DNA from: Sphingomonas radiodurans
GTDB lineage: Bacteria; Pseudomonadota; Alphaproteobacteria; Sphingomonadales; Sphingomonadaceae
Reading direction: 5' to 3'
NCBI RefSeq assembly: GCF_020866845.1
Contig: NZ_CP086594.1
Span: forward strand, 3,066,001 to 3,130,000
DNA: 64,000 bases
Position numbers and translations under genes: made by a program. The notes beneath the pieces are model-generated. The model was not told the DNA's origin. It did no database searches and was given only the letters and a program-made list of their open reading frames with translations. This document shows positions 24,418 to 33,936 of the stretch, in pieces. The stretch's first letter is position 1, and each line of letters begins with the position of its first letter.

Positions 24418-26214
24418 ATGCCACAATATACCCCGCCGATCCGCGACACGCGCTTCGTGCTCGAACATGTCGTCGGCCTCAGCGGCCACGCCAACGTGCC
24501 CGGCTTCGCTGCCGCAACCCCCGACACGGTGGACGCGGTGCTGGAAGAAGGCGGCCGCTTCGTTGCCGAGGTGCTGTTCCCGATCAACCAGTCGGGCGAC
24601 CAGGAAGGCTGCACACGGCACGAGGACGGATCGGTGACGACGCCCAAGGGCTTCAAGGAAGCCTATAAGCAGTTCGTCGAATCCGGCTGGGGCACGCTGT
24701 CGGCGCCCGAGCAGTACGGCGGTCAGGGAATGCCGCACGTCGTGTCGACGGCGTTCCAGGAATATATGATCTCCGCCAATATGGCGTTCGCGATGTATCC
24801 GGGCCTCGCGCATGGCGCGATCGCGGCGCTGATCGCGAAGGGATCGCCCGAGCAGCAGGCGCTGTATCTGCCCAAGATGGTGTCGGGCGAGTGGGGCGGT
24901 ACGATGAACCTGACCGAGCCGCAGTGCGGCACCGATCTGGGGCTGATCCGCACCCGCGCCGAGCCGCAGGCGGATGGATCGTACAAGCTCACCGGCACCA
25001 AGATCTTCATCTCGGCCGGCGAGCACGACCTGACCGACAATATCATCCACCTGGTGCTGGCCAAGACGCCGGGTGCGCCGGAAAGCTCGAAGGGGATCAG
25101 CCTGTTCGTGGTGCCCAAGGTGCTGGTGAACGCCGATGGCTCGCTGGGTGAGCGCAATGCCGTCACCTGCGGCTCGATCGAGCACAAGATGGGTATCCAT
25201 GGCAATTCGACGTGCCTGCTCAACTATGACGGCGCGACCGGCTGGCTCGTCGGCGAGGAGATGAAGGGCCTCGCGGCGATGTTCATCATGATGAACGCCG
25301 CGCGGCTCGGTGTGGGCTTGCAGGGCCTAGGTGTTGCCGAGACAGCGTACCAGAATGCTGTCCAGTACGCCGAGGATCGCCGCCAGGGTCGTGCGCTGAC
25401 CGGCACGGCCGAGCCGGACGAGAAGGCGGATACGCTGTTCGTCCACCCGGACGTGCGGCGGATGCTGATGAACGCCAAGGCGTGGACCGAGGGGCTGCGC
25501 GCACTGTGCCTGTGGGGCGCGTTGCAGGTCGATCTGGAGCATAATGCGCCCGACGATGCGGCGCGGCAGGAAGCGGCGGACCTGATCGGTCTGCTGACCC
25601 CGGTGATCAAGGGCGTCGGCACCGACAAGGGCTATCAGATCGCGACCGACGCGCAGCAGGTGTATGGCGGCCACGGCTACATCCAGGAATGGGGGATGGA
25701 GCAGTACGTGCGCGATGCGCGGATCGCGATGATCTACGAAGGCACCAACGGCATCCAGGCGATGGATCTCGTGGGGCGCAAGCTCGCGATGAATGGCGGG
25801 CGTGCGGTGCAGCTGTTCTTCATGGTGGTGGCGGAGGAATGTGCCGCGGCGAAGGGCGGTGCGGCGGGCGAAATCGCGACGCGGCTCGAGAAGGCGCTGG
25901 GCGAGCTTCAGGCGTCGACGATGTGGTTCATGAGCAACATCGCCAATCCGAACAACATCGGCGCTGGCGCAGTGCCGTACATGCATTTGATGGGCGTGGT
26001 TGCGGTGGGGCTGATGTGGCTGCGGATGGCGGTTGCAGCGGCGGCGTTGAAGGACGCCGGTGAGGGCGACGTGGCGTTCCTCGACGCGAAGCTGATGACG
26101 GCGCGGTTCTTTGCCGAGCGCGTGTTGCCGGAGGCGGGTTCGTATCGCCGGCAGATCGAGGGTGGCGCCGAGGCGGTGATGGCGCTGCCGGTGGAGATGT
26201 TCCGGGCGGCGTGA
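24418..26214 (+). CDS. Acyl-CoA dehydrogenase, large (DmdC/AcdA-like)
   Basis: A 598-residue flavoprotein of the long acyl-CoA dehydrogenase branch (C-terminal extension of about 180 residues, as in DmdC and FadE-like enzymes). FAD-contacting motifs are MNLTEPQCGTDLGLIRT and GHGYIQEWGMEQYVRDARI with YEGTNGIQAMDLVGRKL near the end of the catalytic domain. It oxidises an acyl-CoA to the enoyl-CoA; the exact chain is unknown. It is co-transcribed with the MerR regulator 2 nt upstream. A hairpin repeat follows at 26271. Confidence 0.94.
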   Translation: MPQYTPPIRDTRFVLEHVVGLSGHANVPGFAAATPDTVDAVLEEGGRFVAEVLFPINQSGDQEGCTRHEDGSVTTPKGFKEAYKQFVESGWGTLSAPEQYGGQGMPHVVSTAFQEYMISANMAFAMYPGLAHGAIAALIAKGSPEQQALYLPKMVSGEWGGTMNLTEPQCGTDLGLIRTRAEPQADGSYKLTGTKIFISAGEHDLTDNIIHLVLAKTPGAPESSKGISLFVVPKVLVNADGSLGERNAVTCGSIEHKMGIHGNSTCLLNYDGATGWLVGEEMKGLAAMFIMMNAARLGVGLQGLGVAETAYQNAVQYAEDRRQGRALTGTAEPDEKADTLFVHPDVRRMLMNAKAWTEGLRALCLWGALQVDLEHNAPDDAARQEAADLIGLLTPVIKGVGTDKGYQIATDAQQVYGGHGYIQEWGMEQYVRDARIAMIYEGTNGIQAMDLVGRKLAMNGGRAVQLFFMVVAEECAAAKGGAAGEIATRLEKALGELQASTMWFMSNIANPNNIGAGAVPYMHLMGVVAVGLMWLRMAVAAAALKDAGEGDVAFLDAKLMTARFFAERVLPEAGSYRRQIEGGAEAVMALPVEMFRAA

Positions 26215-26270
26215 GGCGATCGCGTCAGCCGGGGTTCCGCTACTACCTGCATCGATGGTGGAAGAAGCGG

Positions 26271-26295
26271 GATCCCGGATCAAGTCCGGGATGAC
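26271..26295. repeat. GATCCCGGA...TCCGGGATGAC hairpin
   Basis: ATCCCGGA and TCCGGGAT are 8-bp arms around TCAAG, in the gap between convergent genes. It shares its TCAAG loop with the repeat at 23028. Confidence 0.65.
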
Positions 26296-26314
26296 GGGGT
26301 AGGCGACGGAAGCC

Positions 26315-27544
26315 TCACTCTACGCCGGTCATGTTCCCGACCGGCGCCTCGGCCGCCTTGCGGCGGACGCCGTCGAGTTCCGCCGGCGCTTCCGCGGCGA
26401 CGGGCGCGGGGGTCGCGCGGATCGCGAAGCGTTTCATGCAGGGCGTGCGCTGCTTGAATTCGGTGCAGTTCCACAAGGTCCGCTCGAGGCCGCTCTGGCG
26501 ATCGCGGATGTAGCTGAATGACATGGCGTTCATCTGATCGGGGTTGAGCGGCATGGTGAAGGCCATACCGTCGGGCTCGGTCCAGCCCATGAACTTGCAG
26601 CGCTCGCGATTGGCGCAGGCGGCGAGCGCCATGCCGGCATAGGTATCGGCCTGCGCGGGGTTGAGCATCGTCAGGAAGGTGTTCTGGTCGCTGGCGAGCG
26701 GCAGCGGGGTGCGGCCGAAGAAGGGGGTCGCCTCGACGATCGCGGCATCGGCGTCGGCGAGCGCGGCGCCCATGCGGTGCGCGGGGGAGAGCATCGCGAG
26801 CTTCCCGATCGGCAATTCGCCGGGCTGCGGGATGCGGTTGAACGCGGGGGCGGTGCCCCACCAGCCGGTCCAGCGGAAGAACAAATGGGTGTTCACCTCT
26901 GCGATCTTGTCGAGGCTGGAACTCCAGTATGGCACCACCCAGTCGGTGTGGTAGTGCGTTGCCCAGCCGACCTTCTTTTCGACCTCGCCGCGCAGCGCGC
27001 GCGTGGCGACGTCGCGCGCGCGGCTCCAGGCGGCGGGGGAGGGAATGCGGGCGAGCGCGCCGTCGCAGGTGAAGGTGAACTGGCAGCCAGTGCTGCGCTC
27101 CGAGCCCTGGAAGACGACGCCGCATACCGTCTTGGGGAAGGCGGGGTGGCGCAGGCGATTGAGGACGACCTGCGCGACCGGGCGCTGGCCGACCGCATCG
27201 TCGCCGGCCTCGTAATAGACCGCGGCGGCCAGGCAGTCGGTCGCGCGGGCGAAATCCTCCGCGCCGCCGACGAAGCGGAATGGGCGTGCGGGCGGGACGG
27301 GGCCAGTGATGAACGGCACCTTGGCGTTGATCGAGCGCGCGTCGGCAGGCGCGATCGCGGCATATTCGACCGGCTCGACCGGAGGGAGTTCCTTGGCCGT
27401 CACGACACGCTTCGCGGGCAGCGTGGAGGCGATGCCGGTGGGCTGGCGCACCTGCGGCACGAGATGCGTGACGACGAGCGGTAGCGCAATCGCGACGAGC
27501 GCGATGACGGCGAGGATGAGGTGGAGTGGGCGGAGATTTGTCAC
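26315..27544 (-). CDS. Cell-wall hydrolase of the SleB family, membrane-anchored
   Basis: A 409-residue protein with an N-terminal membrane anchor (HLILAVIALVAIALPLVVTHLV). The SleB-type catalytic domain is at about residues 110-210: DCLAAAVYYEAGDDAVGQRPVAQVVLNRLRH with the conserved Glu, and VVFQGSERSTGCQFTFTCDG. The C-terminal region has LPPA-type, proline-rich ends and one cysteine pair. It probably cleaves peptidoglycan between muramic acid and N-acetylglucosamine. It is a single gene. Confidence 0.9.
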   Translation of the reverse strand: MTNLRPLHLILAVIALVAIALPLVVTHLVPQVRQPTGIASTLPAKRVVTAKELPPVEPVEYAAIAPADARSINAKVPFITGPVPPARPFRFVGGAEDFARATDCLAAAVYYEAGDDAVGQRPVAQVVLNRLRHPAFPKTVCGVVFQGSERSTGCQFTFTCDGALARIPSPAAWSRARDVATRALRGEVEKKVGWATHYHTDWVVPYWSSSLDKIAEVNTHLFFRWTGWWGTAPAFNRIPQPGELPIGKLAMLSPAHRMGAALADADAAIVEATPFFGRTPLPLASDQNTFLTMLNPAQADTYAGMALAACANRERCKFMGWTEPDGMAFTMPLNPDQMNAMSFSYIRDRQSGLERTLWNCTEFKQRTPCMKRFAIRATPAPVAAEAPAELDGVRRKAAEAPVGNMTGVE

Positions 27545-27639
27545 GGCGGCGGCGCTTAGCGTACTTCGCGGGTCCGGCGAAGGGCGGGTCCAGTGACGGG
27601 CGTGCCGTTACTGGACCTGCGCCTTACGCCGGGAGCGGA

Positions 27640-28560
27640 TCAGGCTTCCGGCAGGAAATCCGGGACCGAGAGATAGCGCTCGCCGGTATCGTAGTTAAAG
27701 CCGAGCACGCGGACGTTGTCGGGCAGGTCGGGCAGCTTCTGCAGGATCGCGGCGAGCGAGGCGCCCGAGGAGATGCCGACGAGCATGCCTTCCTCCGATG
27801 CGGCGCGGCGTGCCATGTCCTTGGCAACCGCGGCGTCGACCTCGATCACCCCGTCGATCGCCTGCGTGTGGAGGTTTGCCGGGATGAAGCCGGCGCCGAT
27901 GCCCTGGATCGGGTGCGGGCCGGGCTGGCCGCCGCCGATGACGGGCGAGGCGGCGGGCTCGACCGCATAGACCTTGAGGTTCGGCCATTCCTTCTTCAGC
28001 GTTTCGGCGACGCCAGTGATGTGGCCGCCGGTGCCGACGCCAGTGATGATCACGTCGATCGGCGTGTCGCGGAAGTCGTTCAGGATTTCCTGCGACGTGG
28101 TGCGGACGTGGACGTCGATGTTGGCGGCATTCTCGAACTGCTGCGGCATCCACGAATTGGGCGTCGAGTCGACCAACGCCAGCGCGCGCTCGATCGCGCC
28201 CTTCATGCCCTTTTCGCGCGGCGTGAGGTCGAAAGTCGCGCCGTACGCCAGCATCAGCCGGCGGCGTTCGAGCGACATGCTTTCGGGCATGACGAGGACG
28301 AGCTTGTAGCCTTTCACCGCCGCCACCATCGCGAGGCCGATGCCGGTGTTGCCGCTGGTCGGCTCAATGATCGTGCCGCCGGGCTTGAGATCGCCCGACG
28401 CTTCCGCTGCCTCGATCATTGCGAGCGCGATGCGGTCCTTGATCGACCCGCCGGGGTTCGCCCGCTCGGACTTGATCCAAACTTCGGATCCGGGGAACAG
28501 CCGCTGCATGCGGATGTGCGGCGTGTTGCCGATGGTGTCGAGGATCGTGTTCGCCTTCAT
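27640..28560 (-). CDS. cysK: Cysteine synthase A
   Basis: A 306-residue PLP enzyme that makes cysteine from O-acetylserine and sulfide. Lys41 in NPGGSIKDR binds PLP, and [15 protein letters not shown] is the substrate loop. [10 protein letters not shown] holds the phosphate, and SSGAS is near the C-terminal. Length is typical. Its ATG lies 2 nt after the MFS stop on the same strand, so the two are co-transcribed. Confidence 0.96.
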   Translation of the reverse strand: MKANTILDTIGNTPHIRMQRLFPGSEVWIKSERANPGGSIKDRIALAMIEAAEASGDLKPGGTIIEPTSGNTGIGLAMVAAVKGYKLVLVMPESMSLERRRLMLAYGATFDLTPREKGMKGAIERALALVDSTPNSWMPQQFENAANIDVHVRTTSQEILNDFRDTPIDVIITGVGTGGHITGVAETLKKEWPNLKVYAVEPAASPVIGGGQPGPHPIQGIGAGFIPANLHTQAIDGVIEVDAAVAKDMARRAASEEGMLVGISSGASLAAILQKLPDLPDNVRVLGFNYDTGERYLSVPDFLPEA

Positions 28561-28562
28561 GG

Positions 28563-29849
28563 TCAGGCTCCTGCGTGCTGGGTTTCGGGGGGGACGACCG
28601 AGAGGGGATGCTCGGGTGGATCAAAGGTCTTGGCACGCTTCAGTTCCGGGAACAGCCGTGCCCATAGCATTGTCACCGCGATCGCGCCGACGGCGCCGAC
28701 CACCACGGCGGCGACTGGTCCGACCAGCGAGGCCAGCAGGCCGCTTTCCGCTTCGCCAAGCTCGTTCGAGGCCGAGATGGTGAGCTGGCTGACCGCGCTG
28801 ACGCGGCCGCGCATCTCGTCCGGCGTGTGGAGCTGGATCAGCGAGCCGCGGACGTACATCGAGACCATGTCGGCGCTGCCCGCGATGACCAGTGCGACGA
28901 GGCTGAGCGGGAAGCTCTTCGACAGGCCGAAGACGAGGATTGCAGCCCCGAAGACGATGACTGAGATTAGCATCTTGCGCCCAACATCGGTCCGCATCGG
29001 GCGGAATGACAGCAGCACGCCGGTCACCGACGCGCCGATCCCCATGCCCGCGGCGAGGAAGCCGAGGCCGGTGGGGCCGACGTGGAGGATGTCGCGCGCG
29101 TAGATCGGCAGCAGTGCGGTGGAGCCGGCGAGCAGCACCGCGAACAGATCGAGCGTGATCGCCGCCTGCACCAGCCGGTTGCGCTTCACATACGAAAAGC
29201 CCTCGATGATCCGTGCGAGCGGCCTCTTGTCCTTCTGCGCGGCGGGCTGGGGCACGCGGCCGATCGTTAGCAGCAGCACCAGCGCGACCGCGAACATCAC
29301 GCTCATCCCGGCATAGGCGGCGATCGGATCGATCGCGAACAGCAGCCCGCCGACGCTCGGCCCGGCGATGAAGCCGACCTGCATCGCGATCGAGCCGAGC
29401 GCAATCGCGGTTGGCAGGCTTTCGCGCGGCACCAGATTGGGGGCGAGCGCCGAATAGGCCGGCCCGGCAAAGGCGCGCGCGATCCCGACGAACACCGCCG
29501 CGCCGAACAGCGCCGGTAGCCCGAGCCACCCCTCCCACGTCGCGAAGCCAAGCAGCGCGGTGGTGACTGCCAGCAGCGTAGTGGTTCCGCGGACGATCCA
29601 TCGCCGGTCCACCGAATCCGCGATCAGCCCGACCAGCGGGGTCAGCAGGAACAGCGGTATGAATTGCGCAAGCCCGATCATGCCAAGCATGAACGCGGCG
29701 TCGCGGATGTCCATCGTCTCGCGTGCGATGCTGTACACTTGCCACCCGAGGACGATGGCGAGCGCGGATTGCGCGATCGTGCTGGCGAGCCGCGCCAGCC
29801 AGTAGCTGCGGTAATTGGCGATCCGGAGCGGATGAGTGGCGGATGACAT
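28563..29849 (-). CDS. MFS transporter, EntS-like
   Basis: A 428-residue inner-membrane transporter with about 12 hydrophobic helices. It begins [29 protein letters not shown] and has [15 protein letters not shown], the motif A loop. It resembles the DHA3 enterobactin-exporter group (EntS/DUF894). It sits 2 nt upstream of cysK; a link to cysteine or sulfur compounds is possible but only from context. Confidence 0.88.
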   Translation of the reverse strand: MSSATHPLRIANYRSYWLARLASTIAQSALAIVLGWQVYSIARETMDIRDAAFMLGMIGLAQFIPLFLLTPLVGLIADSVDRRWIVRGTTTLLAVTTALLGFATWEGWLGLPALFGAAVFVGIARAFAGPAYSALAPNLVPRESLPTAIALGSIAMQVGFIAGPSVGGLLFAIDPIAAYAGMSVMFAVALVLLLTIGRVPQPAAQKDKRPLARIIEGFSYVKRNRLVQAAITLDLFAVLLAGSTALLPIYARDILHVGPTGLGFLAAGMGIGASVTGVLLSFRPMRTDVGRKMLISVIVFGAAILVFGLSKSFPLSLVALVIAGSADMVSMYVRGSLIQLHTPDEMRGRVSAVSQLTISASNELGEAESGLLASLVGPVAAVVVGAVGAIAVTMLWARLFPELKRAKTFDPPEHPLSVVPPETQHAGA

Positions 29850-29962
29850 GCAGCGCGGGACTTAGGTCGGCGCGGGGCAGCGCACAAGAATTCCGAGTTG
29901 CACGGCGGGGATTGGGGGCTTGGGGGTATGCAGAAGCGACAGCGGGCGTCGCTCCCAGTACG

Positions 29963-29992
29963 TTGCACGCCGCGCGCTTCCGGGCCTATAGG
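29963..29992 (+). promoter_or_regulatory. Candidate pdhAB promoter
   Basis: TTGCAC (29963-29968) and TATAGG (29987-29992) are separated by 18 nt, close to the alphaproteobacterial sigma-70 form. A transcript start near 29999 would precede the pdhA GTG by about 32 nt. Confidence 0.5.
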
Positions 29993-30030
29993 CGCTGCTC
30001 CCTTCCCCAGGAACCCCGAGGTCCAACCCC

Positions 30031-31074
30031 GTGGCAAGAACGCCCCGCGCGAAGAGCGCCGAACCAGCCGTCCCCAATCGTGAACGCCCGGCGGAGCCGC
30101 AGCCCTATGCGGCATCGAAGGACGAGCTGCTGCAATTCTACAAGGACATGCTGCTGATCCGGCGGTTCGAGGAGAAAGCCGGACAGCTTTATGGCCTGGG
30201 GCTGATTGGCGGCTTCTGCCATCTGTACATCGGGCAGGAAGCCGTCGCGGTGGGGCTGCAATCCGCGCTGTCGGACAAGGACAGCGTGATCACCGGCTAT
30301 CGCGATCACGGCCATATGCTGTTGTGCGGCATTCCGCCCAAGGACGTGATGGCCGAGCTCACCGGGCGCCAGGCCGGCATCTCGAAGGGCAAGGGCGGCT
30401 CGATGCACATGTTCAGCGTCGAGCATAAATTCTACGGTGGGCATGGCATCGTCGGCGCGCAGGTGTCGCTAGGCACCGGCCTCGGCTTCTCGCACAAGTA
30501 CAAGGGCGATGGCGGGGTGTGCCTCGCCTATTTCGGCGACGGCGCGGCGAACCAGGGCCAGGTGTACGAAAGCTTTAACATGGCCGAACTGTGGAAGCTG
30601 CCGGTGATCTTCGTCATCGAAAACAACCAGTACGCGATGGGCACGAGCGTCAATCGCGCCTCGGCCGAGGACCAATTGTATCGCCGCGGCGAGAGCTTCC
30701 GCATTCCCGGCATCCAGATCGACGGGATGGACGTGCTGGCGGCGCGCGGCGCGGCCGAGACGGCGCTGGAGTGGGTGCGCGCCGGTAAAGGCCCGATCAT
30801 CCTCGAGATGAAGACTTATCGCTATCGCGGCCATTCAATGTCCGACCCGGCGAAATATCGCAGCCGCGAGGAAGTCCAGGCGGTGCGGGACAAGTCCGAC
30901 CCGATCGAGCACGTCAAGAAGCTGCTCGAGGCCGAAGGCGTGAAGGAGGATGAGCTCAAGAAGATCGAGGTCGAGATCCGCAGGCAAGTAAGCGAGGCGG
31001 CGGACTTTGCCGAGAGCACGCCGGAGCCCGAGCCGCAGGAGCTGTATACTGACGTGCTGGTGGGGAAGTATTGA
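30031..31074 (+). CDS. pdhA: Pyruvate dehydrogenase E1 component, alpha subunit
   Basis: A 347-residue thiamine-diphosphate subunit that decarboxylates pyruvate and reductively acetylates lipoyl groups. The TPP motif is [31 protein letters not shown], and the phosphorylation-type loop [15 protein letters not shown] is present. GTG 30031 follows GAGG with suitable spacing. pdhB begins one base after its stop. E2 and E3 genes are not in the window. Confidence 0.96.
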   Translation: MARTPRAKSAEPAVPNRERPAEPQPYAASKDELLQFYKDMLLIRRFEEKAGQLYGLGLIGGFCHLYIGQEAVAVGLQSALSDKDSVITGYRDHGHMLLCGIPPKDVMAELTGRQAGISKGKGGSMHMFSVEHKFYGGHGIVGAQVSLGTGLGFSHKYKGDGGVCLAYFGDGAANQGQVYESFNMAELWKLPVIFVIENNQYAMGTSVNRASAEDQLYRRGESFRIPGIQIDGMDVLAARGAAETALEWVRAGKGPIILEMKTYRYRGHSMSDPAKYRSREEVQAVRDKSDPIEHVKKLLEAEGVKEDELKKIEVEIRRQVSEAADFAESTPEPEPQELYTDVLVGKY

Positions 31075-31075
31075 G

Positions 31076-32491
31076 ATGGCGATCGACATCAAGATGCCGG
31101 CACTTTCGCCCACGATGGAAGAGGGCACGCTCGCCAAGTGGCTCGTCAAGGAAGGCGATGCGGTGAAGTCCGGCGACATCATGGCCGAGATCGAGACCGA
31201 CAAGGCGACGATGGAATTCGAGGCGGTCGACGAGGGCGTCGTCGGCAAGATCCTGGTCGCCGAGGGGACCGATAACGTGAAGGTCGGGACGGTGATCATG
31301 CAGCTCGACGCCGAAGGCGATGCGGCGCCGGAGTCGAACGATGCGGCTCCCGCGCCCGACACCAAGGCCGACGAGACGAAGGACGACAAGGTCGAGGATT
31401 CGGCGCACCCGGCGCAGGAGAAGGTGGACACCGGTGCGCGACAAATGTTCAACGCGGCCAAGCGTGGTGCGGCGGTGAGCGATCCCGCCGTTCCGCAAGG
31501 CACCGAGATGGTGAAGCAGACGCTGCGCGAGGCGCTGCGCGATGCAATGGCGGAGGAGATGCGGACCGACGACCGCGTGTTCGTAATGGGCGAGGAAGTC
31601 GCGCAATATCAGGGTGCGTACAAGGTGACGCAGGGGCTGCTCGACGAGTTCGGCGAGCGCCGCGTGATCGATACGCCAATCACTGAATATGGCTTTGCCG
31701 GCGTCGGCACCGGCGCGGCGATGGGCGGCCTTCGCCCGATAGTCGAGTTCATGACGTTCAACTTCGCGATGCAGGCGATCGACCATATCGTGAATTCCGC
31801 CGCCAAGACGAACTACATGTCGGGCGGGCAGATGCGCTGCCCGATCGTGTTCCGCGGGCCGAACGGCGCCGCCAGCCGCGTCGGCGCGCAGCATTCGCAG
31901 AATTATGCGCCGTGGTATGCGAGCGTCCCCGGGCTGATCGTGATCGCGCCGTATGACGCCGCCGACGCCAAGGGGCTGCTGAAGGCGGCGATTCGCAGCG
32001 AGGATCCGGTCGTGTTCCTTGAGAATGAGCTGCTGTACGGCCGCTCGTTCGAAGTGCCCAAGCTGGACGACTGGGTATTGCCGATCGGCAAGGCGCGCGT
32101 GATGCGCGAGGGCAAGGACGTGACGATCGTGAGCTACTCGATCGGCGTCGGCCTCGCGCTTGAAGCGGCCGAGACGCTGGCGGGCGAGGGGATCGACGCC
32201 GAAGTGATCGACCTGCGCACGCTGCGCCCGCTGGACAAGGATGCGGTGCTCAAGAGCCTCGCCAAGACGAACCGCGTCGTGGTGGCCGAGGAAGGCTGGC
32301 CGACGTGCGGCATCGCGAGCGAGATCATCGCGATCTGCATGACCGAAGGCTTCGACGATCTCGACGCGCCGGTGCTGCGCGTGTGCAACGAGGACGTGCC
32401 GCTGCCCTATGCGGCGAATCTGGAGAAGATGGCGCTGATTTCGTCGGACCGGATCGTCGAGGCGGTGAAGAAGGTGACGTATCGGGGGTGA
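31076..32491 (+). CDS. pdhB: Pyruvate dehydrogenase E1 beta subunit with N-terminal lipoyl domain
   Basis: A 471-residue protein. An N-terminal lipoyl domain ([18 protein letters not shown]; lipoylated Lys43 in ETDKATMEF) is joined by an acidic Ala/Asp/Lys linker (about residues 80-120) to a transketolase-like beta subunit ([26 protein letters not shown]). Having the lipoyl domain on E1 beta is characteristic of alphaproteobacteria such as rhizobia and sphingomonads. It is co-transcribed with pdhA one base upstream. Confidence 0.96.
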   Translation: MAIDIKMPALSPTMEEGTLAKWLVKEGDAVKSGDIMAEIETDKATMEFEAVDEGVVGKILVAEGTDNVKVGTVIMQLDAEGDAAPESNDAAPAPDTKADETKDDKVEDSAHPAQEKVDTGARQMFNAAKRGAAVSDPAVPQGTEMVKQTLREALRDAMAEEMRTDDRVFVMGEEVAQYQGAYKVTQGLLDEFGERRVIDTPITEYGFAGVGTGAAMGGLRPIVEFMTFNFAMQAIDHIVNSAAKTNYMSGGQMRCPIVFRGPNGAASRVGAQHSQNYAPWYASVPGLIVIAPYDAADAKGLLKAAIRSEDPVVFLENELLYGRSFEVPKLDDWVLPIGKARVMREGKDVTIVSYSIGVGLALEAAETLAGEGIDAEVIDLRTLRPLDKDAVLKSLAKTNRVVVAEEGWPTCGIASEIIAICMTEGFDDLDAPVLRVCNEDVPLPYAANLEKMALISSDRIVEAVKKVTYRG

Positions 32492-32516
32492 ACGGGCGAC
32501 TGCAACTGACGAAATC

Positions 32517-32545
32517 CGTTCGTCCTAAGCTTGTCGAAGCGCTGC
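32517..32545. repeat. Short dispersed repeat of the CGTTCGTCC...CTTGTCGAAG type
   Basis: The sequence CCGTTCGTCCTAAGCTTGTCGAAGCGCTG resembles a short repeat found repeatedly in sphingomonad intergenic regions, from memory. It lies between pdhB and the TadE gene, which are convergent. Confidence 0.35.
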
Positions 32546-32617
32546 CCATCCTTCGCGGTGGACCGTATCATACAGCGACGGGCTGGGCTTTGTCAGAGTC
32601 ACTCCGAACGGATCGGG

Positions 32618-33352
32618 CTACGTTTCGGTATAACGGCTGCAGGTGTACCGCGTCGCGGCTGGCGACGGATTGTAGATCTGCGTGAACACGCGTTTGTCGC
32701 GCACGATGAACGATGCGATGTAATGAATGCGTGCGGATCCGCCCGGCAACCACGCGCTGCTGACGACCGGCTTGTATTGATAGTTAACCTCGACAAACAT
32801 CACACCGGAGTTCGGCGGTGCGGTCACCTTGCTGCCCGTCGGCCCCATACCGGCCGCACCCGGAATTTCGTAGCCCGCGGTCGCGCTGGTTGCATCGGTG
32901 CCGGCGCTGTCCGTGGTCGTACCATAATGCGAGTTGAAGTCCGCGCGCTCCGCGGCAGGGGCATCGGGCTTCCCCTTGGTGCCAAGACAGCGCTGCCAGT
33001 GGATCATCTGTTTACCGCTTTTCTCCTCCAGGCTCGACACGATGATCCGTCCTCGCGCGGTGAGATCCCACGGATCGCCTTGTAGCTGAGCGGCGGTGAG
33101 CACGTCGTTCATGTCGATCTCGCGCAATTGCGAGGTGTTGTTCGACTGGATTTCGCCGACGCGGGAAGCGTTGTCGGCGAGATTCAATGCCACCTGGCTG
33201 ACGCGCAGGTTCGCCAGCGCGAGGTTGGCGGTCTCGACGCCATACAGGCCGATCCCGAGCACCAGCGGCAGCGCAAAGGCGAACTCCAGCAGCGCCAGGC
33301 CACTGGTATCGCTGCGCAGCCGCTGCGCGAGCGCGGGAATGCGGCGGATCAT
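32618..33352 (-). CDS. TadE-like pilus pseudopilin, second copy
   Basis: A protein of about 244 residues with one N-terminal TadE segment (GLALLEFAFALPLVLGIGLYGVETANLALANLR) and a periplasmic region rich in Asn/Thr. Its Glu5-like acidic residue after GLALLE marks prepilin-type processing. The ATG at 33352 overlaps the stop of the preceding gene (ATGA), so it is co-translated. It likely forms or anchors a Flp/Tad-type adhesive pilus. Confidence 0.85.
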   Translation of the reverse strand: MIRRIPALAQRLRSDTSGLALLEFAFALPLVLGIGLYGVETANLALANLRVSQVALNLADNASRVGEIQSNNTSQLREIDMNDVLTAAQLQGDPWDLTARGRIIVSSLEEKSGKQMIHWQRCLGTKGKPDAPAAERADFNSHYGTTTDSAGTDATSATAGYEIPGAAGMGPTGSKVTAPPNSGVMFVEVNYQYKPVVSSAWLPGGSARIHYIASFIVRDKRVFTQIYNPSPAATRYTCSRYTET

Positions 33353-33936
33353 GTGCACACCTGTTTAATCGTGGCGATCGTCTGGGTCTTGTACGGCTGG
33401 TTCTTGAGCAAGGTCGTGGCGGAAATCTGCGCCTTCGCCGACCAGCCGAACATGCGCGCAACGGGGAAGATGCGGGGATAGGTGACGGACATTGTATATT
33501 TGGTCACATCGTTGGCGCCGCCCTGGCTTGCCCGGCCCGGATCGGCGTCCCATTGCTTGTTGCCATTGACGTCGTCGTAGCATTCGCCGGCGTCGCGCGT
33601 GCCGTTGCCGTTGCCGTCGGTGAAGTTCTCCGGTTTCACGAGGGCAAACGAGCTGTAGCTGCGGCGCTGCGACGTGAACTCCGCGTTCTTCGCGATGTTC
33701 TTAACCATCGTCTCGACCTTGTCGTCGAGCGCGTCGCCGTTCGTCACGTTCAGTTCGAGCGCGGAATCGCGCCCGGCCTTTTGCATCGCGCCATCTAGGA
33801 TCGATTGCAGATAGGCCTGATAGAGCAGGTCACCGAGGCCCATCAGCAGCGTCATCATCACCGGGGCCACGATCGCGAACTCGATGATCGTCGCACCCCG
33901 CTGATCACGGGCGAGGCGGCAAGACACCTGCCTCAC
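33349..33936 (-). CDS. TadE-like pilus assembly protein
   Basis: A protein of about 195 residues, with the TadE signature RGATIIEFAIVAPVMMTLLMGLGDLLYQAYLQ close to the N-terminus and a polar C-terminal domain with two cysteines. GTG 33936 is chosen because it forms a GTGA overlap with the stop of the upstream TadG gene; the longer frame from 34041 lies inside that gene. It is the middle gene of a TadG-TadE-TadE operon. Confidence 0.85.
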   Translation of the reverse strand: MRQVSCRLARDQRGATIIEFAIVAPVMMTLLMGLGDLLYQAYLQSILDGAMQKAGRDSALELNVTNGDALDDKVETMVKNIAKNAEFTSQRRSYSSFALVKPENFTDGNGNGTRDAGECYDDVNGNKQWDADPGRASQGGANDVTKYTMSVTYPRIFPVARMFGWSAKAQISATTLLKNQPYKTQTIATIKQVCT